Positions 1-7,526 of a DNA stretch of 48,436 nt are shown here, piece after piece (the stretch's first letter is position 1; each line of letters begins with the position of its first letter). The notes beneath the pieces were generated by a model. It did not search any database, was not told the origin of the DNA, and worked only from the letters and a program-made list of their open reading frames with translations. The position numbers were made by a program, and so were the translations under genes. Location: contig JBQTJH010000059.1 in the NCBI GenBank assembly GCA_052387335.1, forward strand, positions 1-48,436, given 5' to 3'. The stretch comes from Panacagrimonas sp052387335. Lineage in GTDB: Bacteria; Pseudomonadota; Gammaproteobacteria; Nevskiales; Nevskiaceae.

Positions 1-335
1 ACATGCGCGAGGCCCCGTCGCGCGATCTGATGGAAGCGGTGTGGGCCGCCGGTGGAAAGATCCGCGCCTACGATCCGGTGGCGATGGACGAGACTCGCAA
101 GCTCTACGGCGAACGTGCCGATCTGTATCTGGCCACGTCTCCCGAAGACGCCGCCGACGGTGCCGATGCCCTGGCCATCGTCACCGAATGGCGCGTGTTT
201 CACGCGCCGAACTTCGACAAGCTGGCGCGCCTGTTGAAGACGCCGGTGATCTTTGACGGTCGCAATCTGTACGAGCCGCGCTTCGTCGAGCAGGCCGGCA
301 TCGCCTACTACGCCATCGGCCGCGGACGCAGTTGA
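1..335 (+). CDS. UDP-glucose 6-dehydrogenase, C-terminal part (partial)
   Basis: The gene enters from the left edge, and the reading frame is open from base 1 (the first two bases complete an Asp codon before MREAPS). The visible 111 residues match the UDP-binding C-terminal domain of UDP-glucose/GDP-mannose dehydrogenases. The D-MREAPS strand start, the AYDPVAM segment, the ALAIVTEW strand and the VIFDGRN(L)Y motif near the end are all family hallmarks. The enzyme oxidises UDP-glucose to UDP-glucuronate for surface polysaccharide synthesis in the cytoplasm. The NAD domain and catalytic Cys lie outside the window, so the exact sugar substrate cannot be checked. The TGA stop overlaps the likely TTG start of cutA, suggesting translational coupling. 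Confidence 0.88.
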   Translation, partial: MREAPSRDLMEAVWAAGGKIRAYDPVAMDETRKLYGERADLYLATSPEDAADGADALAIVTEWRVFHAPNFDKLARLLKTPVIFDGRNLYEPRFVEQAGIAYYAIGRGRS

Positions 336-664
336 GCGTGCCCACCGCGGCCTGTCTGGTCCTGGTCAGCTGCCCGGTCGATAGCGCCGAGGCGCTGGCA
401 CGCAAGCTGGTCGAGCTGAGACTCGCCGCCTGCGTGAACCGCATCCCGAACATCAGCTCCACCTATCGCTGGAAGGACCAGGTCTGTTGCGATGAAGAAT
501 CGCTGCTGCTGATCAAGACCCGGTCCGACTGCGTCGAGGCGCTGCGCGCCGCAGTGGTGCAACATCATCCCTACGAACTCCCGGAAGTGATCGCGGTCGA
601 TATCGCCTTCGGTCACCTGCCTTATCTCGAATGGATTGCCTCGTGCTGCGACACATCGGCCTGA
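332..664 (+). CDS. cutA: Divalent-cation tolerance protein CutA
   Basis: A 110-residue protein with the full CutA1 fold. It has an N-terminal strand (CLVLVSCPVDSAEALARKL), the segment LAACVNRIPNISSTYRWKD with the conserved Cys and Trp, the ESLLLIKTR strand and the HPYELPEVIAVDI motif that is nearly diagnostic. CutA proteins form very stable trimers and have been linked to copper tolerance, but their molecular role is unsettled. Start: TTG at 332 overlaps the upstream stop by four bases; GTG at 338 is an alternative. In many gammaproteobacteria cutA sits beside a thiol-disulfide protein gene (dsbD or tlpA type), as it does here. Confidence 0.93.
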   Translation: MSVPTAACLVLVSCPVDSAEALARKLVELRLAACVNRIPNISSTYRWKDQVCCDEESLLLIKTRSDCVEALRAAVVQHHPYELPEVIAVDIAFGHLPYLEWIASCCDTSA

Positions 665-674
665 GCCTGTTGCC

Positions 675-1211
675 GTGAAACAAGTTCTGATGGTGGCCGT
701 ACTCGCATTGATCGCGGGCTTTGCCGGCTTCATCGCCTACCGCTACTTCAGCCCGGTCACCCAAACCGTGCAGGTACCCCCCTCATCCAGCACGCGCGCG
801 CCGGATCTAAATCTGCCGACCCTGGACGGCGGCGTTGTGCGCCTGGCCGACCTGCGCGGCAAGCTGGTGCTGATCAATTTCTGGGCGACCTGGTGCGCGC
901 CCTGCCTCAAGGAAATCCCGGTTCTGGTGGACATGCAGGAGCGCTACGGCGCGCGCGGCTTCCAGATGCTGGGGCCGGCCATGGACGACCCCGAGCAGAT
1001 TCGCCTGATGCTGCCGCGGCTGAAGATCCAGTACCCGATCCTGATCGGCGACACGGCCATCGCCAGCGCCATGGACACCCTGGGCGACACCCTGGGCGCC
1101 CTGCCGTTTTCCGTACTGATTTCGGCTGACGGGTATGTGTTGGCCCGCAAGCACGGGGAGTACGAGGCCGAGGAGCTGAGCCGGCTGATCGAGGCCCACC
1201 TGCCGCCTTAG
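675..1211 (+). CDS. TlpA-family membrane-anchored thioredoxin-like protein
   Basis: About 178 residues from GTG 675. An N-terminal hydrophobic segment (residues 5-22) acts as a signal anchor, followed by a short linker and a TlpA/ResA-type thioredoxin domain exposed to the periplasm. The redox motif WCAPC lies at residues 73-77, preceded by LINFWAT, and a cis-Pro loop is likely at ALPFSVLI. TlpA/ResA proteins reduce cysteines of exported proteins, for instance in cytochrome c or oxidase maturation; the partner cannot be told from this window. The GTG is chosen because it sits just after the cutA stop and gives a normal anchor; a longer frame from 636 would overlap cutA. No gene for a cognate reductant (DsbD/CcdA) is present here. 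Confidence 0.88.
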   Translation: MKQVLMVAVLALIAGFAGFIAYRYFSPVTQTVQVPPSSSTRAPDLNLPTLDGGVVRLADLRGKLVLINFWATWCAPCLKEIPVLVDMQERYGARGFQMLGPAMDDPEQIRLMLPRLKIQYPILIGDTAIASAMDTLGDTLGALPFSVLISADGYVLARKHGEYEAEELSRLIEAHLPP

Positions 1212-1288
1212 GCAGCATTTTGTCGGCAACGGCGCCGAAGTCGCCCCAAAAATCCGCCAAGTTTCCTTCCATCGACGCTTGGTGCAGA

Positions 1289-1313
1289 ATCCGGGTCTCT
1301 TCGTAACCCGGAT
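1289..1313 (+). promoter_or_regulatory. Small hairpin just upstream of aroQ
   Basis: Perfect 8-bp inverted repeat ATCCGGGT / ACCCGGAT with a 9-base loop, ending 7 bases before the TTG start proposed for aroQ. It would occupy the ribosome-binding region, where no clear Shine-Dalgarno is seen. A regulatory role is only inferred. Confidence 0.25.
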
Positions 1314-1320
1314 CGCTCAC

Positions 1321-1770
1321 TTGAGCCATCTGCTGCTCCTGAACGGCCCCAATCTGAACCTGCTCGGCACCCGCGAGCCTGAGGTGTACGGGGCCACGAC
1401 CTTGGCCGAAATCGAAGCCGACATGGTCCAGCGCGCGTTTACCTTGGGTCATCAGCTGGACTGCTTCCAGAGCAACCACGAGGGCGCGTTGGTAGACCGT
1501 GTGCAGCAGGCGCGCGGCACCGTGGATTTCATCCTGCTCAATCCCGGCGCATTCACGCACACCAGCGTCGCCTTGCGCGATGCCCTGCTCGGCGTCGCGA
1601 TTCCATTCATCGAGATTCACCTGTCGAACGTCTATCGACGTGAGGCATTCCGGCATCACTCGTATTTCAGCGACATCGCGGTGGGCGCCATCGTCGGACT
1701 GGGACCGATTGGCTATGGCCTGGCCCTACACGCCGCCGACCAGCAACTGAAACCGCCACAGAAGACCTAA
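1321..1770 (+). CDS. aroQ: Type II 3-dehydroquinate dehydratase
   Basis: Third step of the shikimate pathway: dehydration of 3-dehydroquinate to 3-dehydroshikimate in the cytoplasm, by a dodecameric enzyme. From TTG 1321 the protein is 149 residues, the usual type II length. The N-terminus LLLLNGPNLNLLGTREP carries the catalytic loop (Asn, Arg). The conserved Tyr is in VYGATTL, the substrate loop is LNPGAFTHTS, and IEIHLSNVYRREAFRHHSY contains the catalytic His and the phosphate-like binding residues. A frame-extending TTG at 1279 would add 14 residues unlike the family, so 1321 is preferred. The gene lies directly ahead of accB-accC, a common gammaproteobacterial arrangement. Confidence 0.95.
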   Translation: MSHLLLLNGPNLNLLGTREPEVYGATTLAEIEADMVQRAFTLGHQLDCFQSNHEGALVDRVQQARGTVDFILLNPGAFTHTSVALRDALLGVAIPFIEIHLSNVYRREAFRHHSYFSDIAVGAIVGLGPIGYGLALHAADQQLKPPQKT

Positions 1771-1796
1771 CAAGAGACCAAGGGGAAGTGAGTTCA

Positions 1797-2273
1797 ATGG
1801 ACCTGCGCAAGATCAAGACGCTGATCGACCTCGTCGAGCAGTCGGGCATTTCAGAACTGGAAGTCAAGGAAGGCGAGGAGTCGGTACGCATCAGCCGCAA
1901 CACTGGCCCGGTGTCGAACTACTACTCCGGCGGTCCGGCCGTATCCGCTGCGCCGGCACCGGCGATGCCGGCCGCGGCTCCGGTCGCGGCCGTGGCGGCG
2001 CCGGCACCGGCGGCGCCCACCGCGCCCAGAGTGGATACGCGGCACATCGTGCGCGCGCCCATGGTCGGCACCTTCTACCGCCAGCCTTCGCCGGGCGCCA
2101 AGTCCTTCGTCGAGATCGGTCAGACGGTCAAGGCCGGCCAGACCCTGTGCATCATCGAGGCGATGAAGATGCTCAACCAGATCGAGTCCGACAAGGCCGG
2201 TGTGGTGGTCGAAATCTTCGTCGACAACGAAATGGCCGTGGAATACGACCAGCCGCTCTTCGCCATCGAATAA
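1797..2273 (+). CDS. accB: Biotin carboxyl carrier protein of acetyl-CoA carboxylase
   Basis: 158 residues from ATG 1797, which has a good Shine-Dalgarno (AGGGGAAG at 1781-1788). An N-terminal helix (MDLRKIKTLIDLVEQSGI) typical of AccB is followed by an Ala/Pro-rich flexible linker (about residues 49-78). The C-terminal biotinyl domain begins at VRAPMVGTFYRQPSPGA and holds the biotinylation motif EAMKM with Lys124. AccB carries carboxybiotin between biotin carboxylase (AccC) and the carboxyltransferase (AccA/AccD, not in this window) in the first committed step of fatty-acid synthesis. accC follows after 13 bases, so the two are surely co-transcribed. An earlier in-frame GTG at 1788 would overlap the Shine-Dalgarno and is rejected. 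Confidence 0.97.
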   Translation: MDLRKIKTLIDLVEQSGISELEVKEGEESVRISRNTGPVSNYYSGGPAVSAAPAPAMPAAAPVAAVAAPAPAAPTAPRVDTRHIVRAPMVGTFYRQPSPGAKSFVEIGQTVKAGQTLCIIEAMKMLNQIESDKAGVVVEIFVDNEMAVEYDQPLFAIE

Positions 2274-2286
2274 GCGGACGACATCG

Positions 2287-3648
2287 ATGAGGGACATCAA
2301 GAAAATCCTGATCGCCAATCGCGGCGAGATTGCCTTGCGCATCCTGCGCGCCTGCCGCGAAATGGGCATTAAGACGGTTGCGGTATACAGCCAGGCGGAT
2401 CGCGATCTCAAGCACGTGCTGCTGGCGGACGAGGCCGTGTGCATCGGTCCACCGAACGCGCAGAAGAGTTATCTGAACATGGCCGCGCTGATCAGCGCGG
2501 CGGAAGTCACGCAGGCCGACGCGATTCATCCCGGCTATGGTTTTCTGTCCGAGAACGCCGACTTCGCCGAGAGCGTGGAGAAGTCCGGTTTCATCTTCAT
2601 CGGCCCGAAGTCCGAAACCATTCGTCTCATGGGTTCAAAGACCAACGCCAAGGCCGAGATGATCGCCGCTGGCGTGCCCTGCGTGCCGGGCTCAGACGGT
2701 GTGCTGCCGGAAGACGAGGCCGAGTGTCTGGAGATTGCCGAGAAGGTCGGCTATCCCGTGCTGATCAAGGCCGCCAGCGGCGGCGGTGGGCGCGGCATGC
2801 AGGTGGTGCGGGAAGCCGGCGAGCTGATCGAAAGGATCCAGATTGCACGCACCGAGGCGCTCAACGCCTTCAAGGACGCCAGCGTTTTTCTGGAGAAGTA
2901 CCTGGAAACGCCGCGTCATGTGGAAATTCAGGTGCTGTCCGACGGTCAGGGCAACGCCATCTATCTGGGTGAGCGCGACTGCTCGATGCAGCGTCGCAAC
3001 CAGAAGGTTGTCGAAGAGTCACCAGCGCCCGGTATCACGGATGAGCAGCGCGAAGAGATCGGCATGCTGTGCGTGGAGGCCTGCAAGCGCATTGGCTATC
3101 GCGGCGCCGGCACCTTTGAATTTCTCTACGACGCCGGGCGCTTCTACTTCATCGAAATGAATACGCGCATCCAGGTTGAGCATCCGGTGACTGAAATGGT
3201 CACGGGCGTTGACCTGATCCGCGAGATGATCCGCATTGCCGACGGCAAGAAGCTGACCAAGAAGCAGAGCAATATCCGCCTGCGCGGCCACGCTATCGAG
3301 TGCCGCATCAACGCCGAAAACGCTCGCACGTTCTCGCCCAGCCCTGGCGAGATCAAGAAGTACCACGCGCCCGGCGGCCCCGGCGTGCGCATGGATACGC
3401 ACATCTATTCGGGCTACAAGGTGCCGCCGCATTACGACTCGATGATCGGCAAGCTGATCTGCTGGGGCAATACACGCGAATCAGCGATCAATCGCATGAA
3501 GGGCGCGCTGTCCGAGATGATCATCGAGGGCATCGAAACCAACGTCGCGCTGCAGCAACGCATCATGCGCGACGAGGCCTTCGTCAAAGGCGAACACGAT
3601 ATTCACTATATGGCGGGCATGCTCGAACGCTGGGCGCAGGAGGGGTGA
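2287..3648 (+). CDS. accC: Biotin carboxylase subunit of acetyl-CoA carboxylase
   Basis: 453 residues from ATG 2287 (MRDIKKILIANRGEIALRI), the normal length of AccC. It has the N-terminal biotin-carboxylase fold, HPGYGFLSENADFAE, the ATP-grasp Gly-rich loop ASGGGGRGM, and the catalytic stretch FIEMNTRIQVEHPVTEMVTG with the metal-binding Glu and active-site Arg. The C-terminal domain begins near RGHAIECRINAEN. It carboxylates biotin on AccB with ATP and bicarbonate. The TGA stop lies within the first unit of a heptamer repeat array (3644-3671), so the gene's 3' end abuts an unusual intergenic element. Confidence 0.98.
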   Translation: MRDIKKILIANRGEIALRILRACREMGIKTVAVYSQADRDLKHVLLADEAVCIGPPNAQKSYLNMAALISAAEVTQADAIHPGYGFLSENADFAESVEKSGFIFIGPKSETIRLMGSKTNAKAEMIAAGVPCVPGSDGVLPEDEAECLEIAEKVGYPVLIKAASGGGGRGMQVVREAGELIERIQIARTEALNAFKDASVFLEKYLETPRHVEIQVLSDGQGNAIYLGERDCSMQRRNQKVVEESPAPGITDEQREEIGMLCVEACKRIGYRGAGTFEFLYDAGRFYFIEMNTRIQVEHPVTEMVTGVDLIREMIRIADGKKLTKKQSNIRLRGHAIECRINAENARTFSPSPGEIKKYHAPGGPGVRMDTHIYSGYKVPPHYDSMIGKLICWGNTRESAINRMKGALSEMIIEGIETNVALQQRIMRDEAFVKGEHDIHYMAGMLERWAQEG

Positions 3649-3760
3649 GGGGTGAGGAGTGAGGAGTGAGGCGCAGCAGCTTCTCGCGCCGCTCCCAGTC
3701 GGCCCCGTCGTCCTGTTTTTTTTGAGCATCACCCCTCACGCCTTACCCCTCACCCTTCAC
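3644..3760. repeat. Inverted arrays of a GTGAGG-type heptamer between accC and fbp
   Basis: Bases 3644-3671 are four tandem 7-mers (GGTGAGG twice, AGTGAGG twice). Bases 3727-3760 hold about five related 7-mers in the opposite orientation (on the minus strand GTGAAGG, GTGAGGG, GTAAGGC, GTGAGGG and so on). The arms face each other across about 55 bases that include a run of eight T at 3716-3723. Transcribed RNA could fold into a long imperfect hairpin. The element lies between two genes on the same strand; it could be a terminator, an mRNA stabiliser or a dispersed repeat. Confidence 0.6.
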
Positions 3761-3764
3761 GCAC

Positions 3765-4769
3765 ATGAAACCCGTCTTCCTCACCCAATTCCTGATCGAA
3801 GAAATGCGCGAGCGCGGCGAGCAGATGCCCGATCTGCGCCTGCTCATCGAAGTAGTCACCCGCGCCTGCAAGCGCATTTCGATTGCCATCGGCAAGGGCG
3901 CGCTCGGCGGCGTGCTCGGCGATGCCGGCACCGGCAATGTTCAGGGTGAGGCGCAGAAGAAGCTGGATGTGCTGTCCAACGACATCCTGCTTGAAGCCAA
4001 TGAATGGGGTGGTCACTTGGCCGCGCTCGCCTCGGAGGAAATGGACGAGGCGGTGATGATCCCCGAGCAGTATCCGAAGGGCGGGTACCTGCTGCTGTTC
4101 GACCCGCTCGACGGCTCATCCAATATCGATGTGAACATCTCCGTCGGCACCATCTTCTCGGTGCTGCGCGCGCCGCGTCGCGCCGCCGGCTCGCTGGAAG
4201 AATCTTTTCTGCAGCCCGGCACTCAGCAGGTCTGCGCCGGCTATGCGCTGTACGGACCGAGCACGCAGCTGGTGCTGACCATCGGCACCGGCGTGCATGT
4301 GTTCACCCTGGATCGCGAGCTCGGCAGCTTCGTGCTCACGCAGCGCAAAGTGCGCATTCCGGCGGATACCAAGGAATTCTCGATCAATGCCTCCAACGCG
4401 CGCTTCTGGGAAGCGCCCGTGCAGCGCTATATCAACGAGTGCATGGCTGGAAAGGACGGACCCAGGGGCAAGGATTTCAACATGCGCTGGGTCGCATCCA
4501 TGGTTGCAGACGTGCACCGCATCCTGACGCGCGGCGGCGTGTTCATGTATCCGCTGGATTCAAAGACCAAGGAACAGGGCGGAAAATTGCGCCTGCTGTA
4601 CGAGGCCAATCCGATGAGCTTCATCGTCGAACAGGCCGGTGGCGCCGCAAGCACGGGACGCGAGCGCATTCTTGCCATGCAACCGCACAAGCTGCATCAG
4701 CGGGTGCCGGTGATCATGGGCTCGAAGAACGAGGTCGAGCGCGTGGTCGGATATCACGTAGACAGCTAG
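3765..4769 (+). CDS. fbp: Class I fructose-1,6-bisphosphatase
   Basis: 334 residues, the typical length. It hydrolyses fructose-1,6-bisphosphate to fructose-6-phosphate in gluconeogenesis. The metal site is seen in LASEEMDE (Glu) and LLLFDPLDGSSNIDVN, the DPLDGSS motif shared by the inositol phosphatase/FBPase superfamily. The substrate-binding C-terminal part includes RWVASMVADVHR, RGGVFMYP and KLRLLYEANPMSFIVEQAGG. No Shine-Dalgarno of strength precedes ATG 3765; the upstream sequence is the pyrimidine-rich arm of the heptamer repeat. A PPi-dependent phosphofructokinase follows after 9 bases, placing the irreversible and the reversible enzyme of the same step in one transcription unit. Confidence 0.97.
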   Translation: MKPVFLTQFLIEEMRERGEQMPDLRLLIEVVTRACKRISIAIGKGALGGVLGDAGTGNVQGEAQKKLDVLSNDILLEANEWGGHLAALASEEMDEAVMIPEQYPKGGYLLLFDPLDGSSNIDVNISVGTIFSVLRAPRRAAGSLEESFLQPGTQQVCAGYALYGPSTQLVLTIGTGVHVFTLDRELGSFVLTQRKVRIPADTKEFSINASNARFWEAPVQRYINECMAGKDGPRGKDFNMRWVASMVADVHRILTRGGVFMYPLDSKTKEQGGKLRLLYEANPMSFIVEQAGGAASTGRERILAMQPHKLHQRVPVIMGSKNEVERVVGYHVDS

Positions 4770-4778
4770 GGCCTGGAT

Positions 4779-6032
4779 ATGCCGCGCAACGCCCTGTACG
4801 CACAATCCGGCGGGGTGACTGCGGTCATCAATGTCTCGGCCCAGGGCGTGATCGAAACGGCGCGACGACACCCGGACCAAATCGGCAAGGTCTATGCGGG
4901 TCGCAATGGGATTCTCGGCGTGCTCGCCGAAGACCTGATCGATACCTCGCAGGAATCCGACGCCGCCATCGCGGCGCTGCGTCACACACCGGCTGGGGCC
5001 TTTGGCTCCTGTCGCTACAAGCTCAAGTGCCTGGATCAGAACCGCGCCGAATACGAGCGCCTGATCGAGGTGTTCCGTGCGCATGACATCGGCACGTTCT
5101 TCTACAACGGCGGTGGCGATTCTGCCGACACCTGTCTGAAGGTCGGCCAGCTCAGCACCGCGCTCGGTTATCCGATCCAGGCCATCCATGTGCCCAAAAC
5201 CATGGATAACGACCTGCCGCTGACCGATTGCTGCCCGGGCTTCGGATCGGTGGCCAAGTACACCGCCGTGTCGATTCGCGAGGCGGGCTTCGATCTGGCC
5301 AGCATGGCGCACTCCTCGACCCAGGTTTTCATTCTCGAAGTGATGGGGCGTCATGCGGGCTGGACGGCCGCGGCCGGTGGTCTTGCGGCAGAACAGGACG
5401 GTGAGGCGCCGCAGCTCATCTTGTTTCCCGAGATCGTGTTCGACCAGGCCAAGTTTCTGGAGGCCGTCGACGCCTGCGTCAAACGCCACGGCTACTGTGC
5501 CATCGTCGCCAGCGAAGGCATACGCCTGGCCTCGGGCGCGTTTGTATCGGAGGCCGGTGGCAAGGATGCTTTCGGCCACACCCAGCTGGGCGGGCTCGCG
5601 CCGCTGCTGGCCAGGCTCGTCGGTGATCAGCTCAAGTACAAGCAGCATTACGCGGTTGCCGACTACCTCATGCGTGCCGCGCGCCATATTGCCAGCGCCG
5701 CCGATGTCGAGCAGTCCTATGCCGTCGGACGGGCGGCGGTGGAACTGGCGCTGGCGGGACGCAGCGGCGTCATGGTCAGCATTGAGCGGAAATCTGATAC
5801 GCCCTATGTCTGGACCACCGGCGCAGTGCCGCTGGATCAGGTGGCCAATGTGGAGCGCAAGCTGCCACGCGATTTCATCCGCGCGGATGGATTCCACATC
5901 ACGGATGCCTGTCGGCGTTATCTGTCACCGCTGATTCAGGGCGAGGACTACCCGCCGTACCGCAATGGCCTGCCGGACTACGCCCATCTGCGCAATGCCG
6001 GCGTCGCCAGAAAACTAGGCGACTTCAAGTAG
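4779..6032 (+). CDS. pfp: Pyrophosphate-dependent 6-phosphofructokinase
   Basis: 417 residues of the PfkA superfamily. It interconverts fructose-6-phosphate plus PPi with fructose-1,6-bisphosphate plus phosphate. Two substitutions known to mark PPi rather than ATP use are visible. The nucleotide loop is GGGDS (residues 111-115), with Asp114 where ATP enzymes have Gly, and the catalytic motif is PKTMDND (139-145), with Lys140 in place of Gly. The substrate motif MGRHAGW is at 189-195. The reaction is near equilibrium, so the enzyme can serve glycolysis or gluconeogenesis. Cofactor choice is inferred from family residues, not measured. Confidence 0.93.
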   Translation: MPRNALYAQSGGVTAVINVSAQGVIETARRHPDQIGKVYAGRNGILGVLAEDLIDTSQESDAAIAALRHTPAGAFGSCRYKLKCLDQNRAEYERLIEVFRAHDIGTFFYNGGGDSADTCLKVGQLSTALGYPIQAIHVPKTMDNDLPLTDCCPGFGSVAKYTAVSIREAGFDLASMAHSSTQVFILEVMGRHAGWTAAAGGLAAEQDGEAPQLILFPEIVFDQAKFLEAVDACVKRHGYCAIVASEGIRLASGAFVSEAGGKDAFGHTQLGGLAPLLARLVGDQLKYKQHYAVADYLMRAARHIASAADVEQSYAVGRAAVELALAGRSGVMVSIERKSDTPYVWTTGAVPLDQVANVERKLPRDFIRADGFHITDACRRYLSPLIQGEDYPPYRNGLPDYAHLRNAGVARKLGDFK

Positions 6033-6087
6033 TCCGGCGCGTCTCCCGCCTCCGCATTCACGGAACCGGCTACTGATGTGGATTCGA

Positions 6088-7404
6088 TCAGTTGTTCACG
6101 CCGTAGATCTTGTGGCTGTGGTGATCCTTGGGCTCCCACAGCGCGATGCCATTCTCGACGTCGAGCGAGGGTATCAGCGCCTCGCCGCGTGAGGCGGAGT
6201 CGACAAACGCCGCTTCCAGCGTACGCACCAAGGCACGTGCATTGCCGTGCCAGCGGCACTCGCGAATGCGCTCCCAGGCCTCATCCTGCAAGCCCGTGGG
6301 CGCCTTCCAGCTGGTGCAGCCGGCGCCCAGACGCGCGAGCGTGGTGGCGGTGACCGCAATCATCTCTTCCTCGCGCTGCGCCAGTTCCGGCACTTGCAAG
6401 GTCGCCGCGCCAAGGCGGGTGAATTCATCGATGTTTACCGAGTCCATCAGGTGCTGCCAGCCGCGATTGGTGGCGAACAGCAGCGCGCAATCCAGCTTCT
6501 GTTTTGCCGCGGCACCGAAGGGCAGGTACTGGCCGTTGTCCAGTGCCTCCATCAACACTTCCATGACCGGACCCATGACGCCGTGGCTTTCATCCAGGAA
6601 GCACACGCCGTCGCGCGCCTGCGTGAACGCACCAATACGCGCACCGGCGCCGGGAAACGCGCCGGCCACATGGCCGCACAGCAGGGACTTGACCGCTGAC
6701 TTGTCGCCGGTATTTTCCGCCGCCAGATTCACCGATACAAAGCGCCCTTTGTTGCGCACCAGAAAGTAGTAGTACGCCAGCGAAGTCTTGCCGCTACCGG
6801 GACCGCCGAGCAGATAGGCGCGATTGATACCGTTCTGCGCATAGGCGCGTACACGTGCCACCAGCGCCTGCAGCTTCGGGCTGAACACATAGAAATTGCG
6901 CCAGGTCTGATTCTCCACTTCCGTGGTCATCGGCATGCGGATGACATTGTCCTCGCGCACCGGCGTCATGCGCTCGCTCAGCTGCGCGGCCACCGCATCC
7001 AGATCCGTGGCCATCAGCAGACGCAGACCGCCAAGACGATGCTCACCTGCGCGCCGATCCAGCCAGCGGCCCAGCGCCGCGAGCTGCGCCGGCTTGATCG
7101 CGAGAATCAGCGCGATGCTGCGGCCGCTGCGACGCAAGGCGAGAATCGCATCGGCCAGCGCATCGAGCTTGACCGGATCGATGAACAGCGCGAGCACATA
7201 GTCGCTGTCGATGGACTCGCGCTCGAAACCCGGCGGCAACCCGCGAAACTCAAAGCGCTTGCCGGCGGCCAGATGTTGGTGGAACGCTCCCACGCGCTCC
7301 TGATCACGCAACTGCGCCTCGGCGGTGTAGATCACCAGATCGGGCACGGCCGCACGCTCGGAGGCCGAAGCAGAATGCGTCTTTTTCTGGCTGATCCCGA
7401 ACAT
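6088..7404 (-). CDS. AAA+ ATPase with a sigma-54-activator-like core and altered GAFTGA loop
   Basis: 438 residues. The first 160 residues form an unrecognised alpha/beta domain with several hydrophobic strands (DYVLALFID, SIALILAIK, LGGLRLLMATD). An AAA+ module follows: Walker A GGPGSGKT (200-207), GHVAGAFPGAGARIGAF (244-260), Walker B VCFLDE with Asp271-Glu272, sensor I LLFATNR, and WHGNARALVRTLE, equivalent to the WPGNVREL lid motif. This layout is that of sigma-54 enhancer-binding proteins, but the sigma-contact loop reads GAFPGA instead of GAFTGA, and no Fis-type HTH follows the AAA+ domain. It may therefore act on something other than sigma-54, or act without DNA binding. The start ATG has a Shine-Dalgarno (AGGGAG, 8 bases upstream). 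It lies downstream of the DUF3014 gene on the same strand. Confidence 0.72.
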   Translation of the reverse strand: MFGISQKKTHSASASERAAVPDLVIYTAEAQLRDQERVGAFHQHLAAGKRFEFRGLPPGFERESIDSDYVLALFIDPVKLDALADAILALRRSGRSIALILAIKPAQLAALGRWLDRRAGEHRLGGLRLLMATDLDAVAAQLSERMTPVREDNVIRMPMTTEVENQTWRNFYVFSPKLQALVARVRAYAQNGINRAYLLGGPGSGKTSLAYYYFLVRNKGRFVSVNLAAENTGDKSAVKSLLCGHVAGAFPGAGARIGAFTQARDGVCFLDESHGVMGPVMEVLMEALDNGQYLPFGAAAKQKLDCALLFATNRGWQHLMDSVNIDEFTRLGAATLQVPELAQREEEMIAVTATTLARLGAGCTSWKAPTGLQDEAWERIRECRWHGNARALVRTLEAAFVDSASRGEALIPSLDVENGIALWEPKDHHSHKIYGVNN

Positions 7405-7526
7405 GCGTGGCTCCCTGGCGATTGGCGAACGCTAAGCGTCCCGCACGATAGCCTTGGAACAGAACCGATGAACAGCCGGACCGATCTGACCGGCGGCTTC
7501 AAGTCTCGCCGAGGGTCGGCTCCGCC

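Noticed and set aside
4560..5897. 445-codon minus-strand frame opposite fbp and pfp
   Set aside because: Antisense shadow of two well-supported metabolic genes with no domain and no ribosome site.
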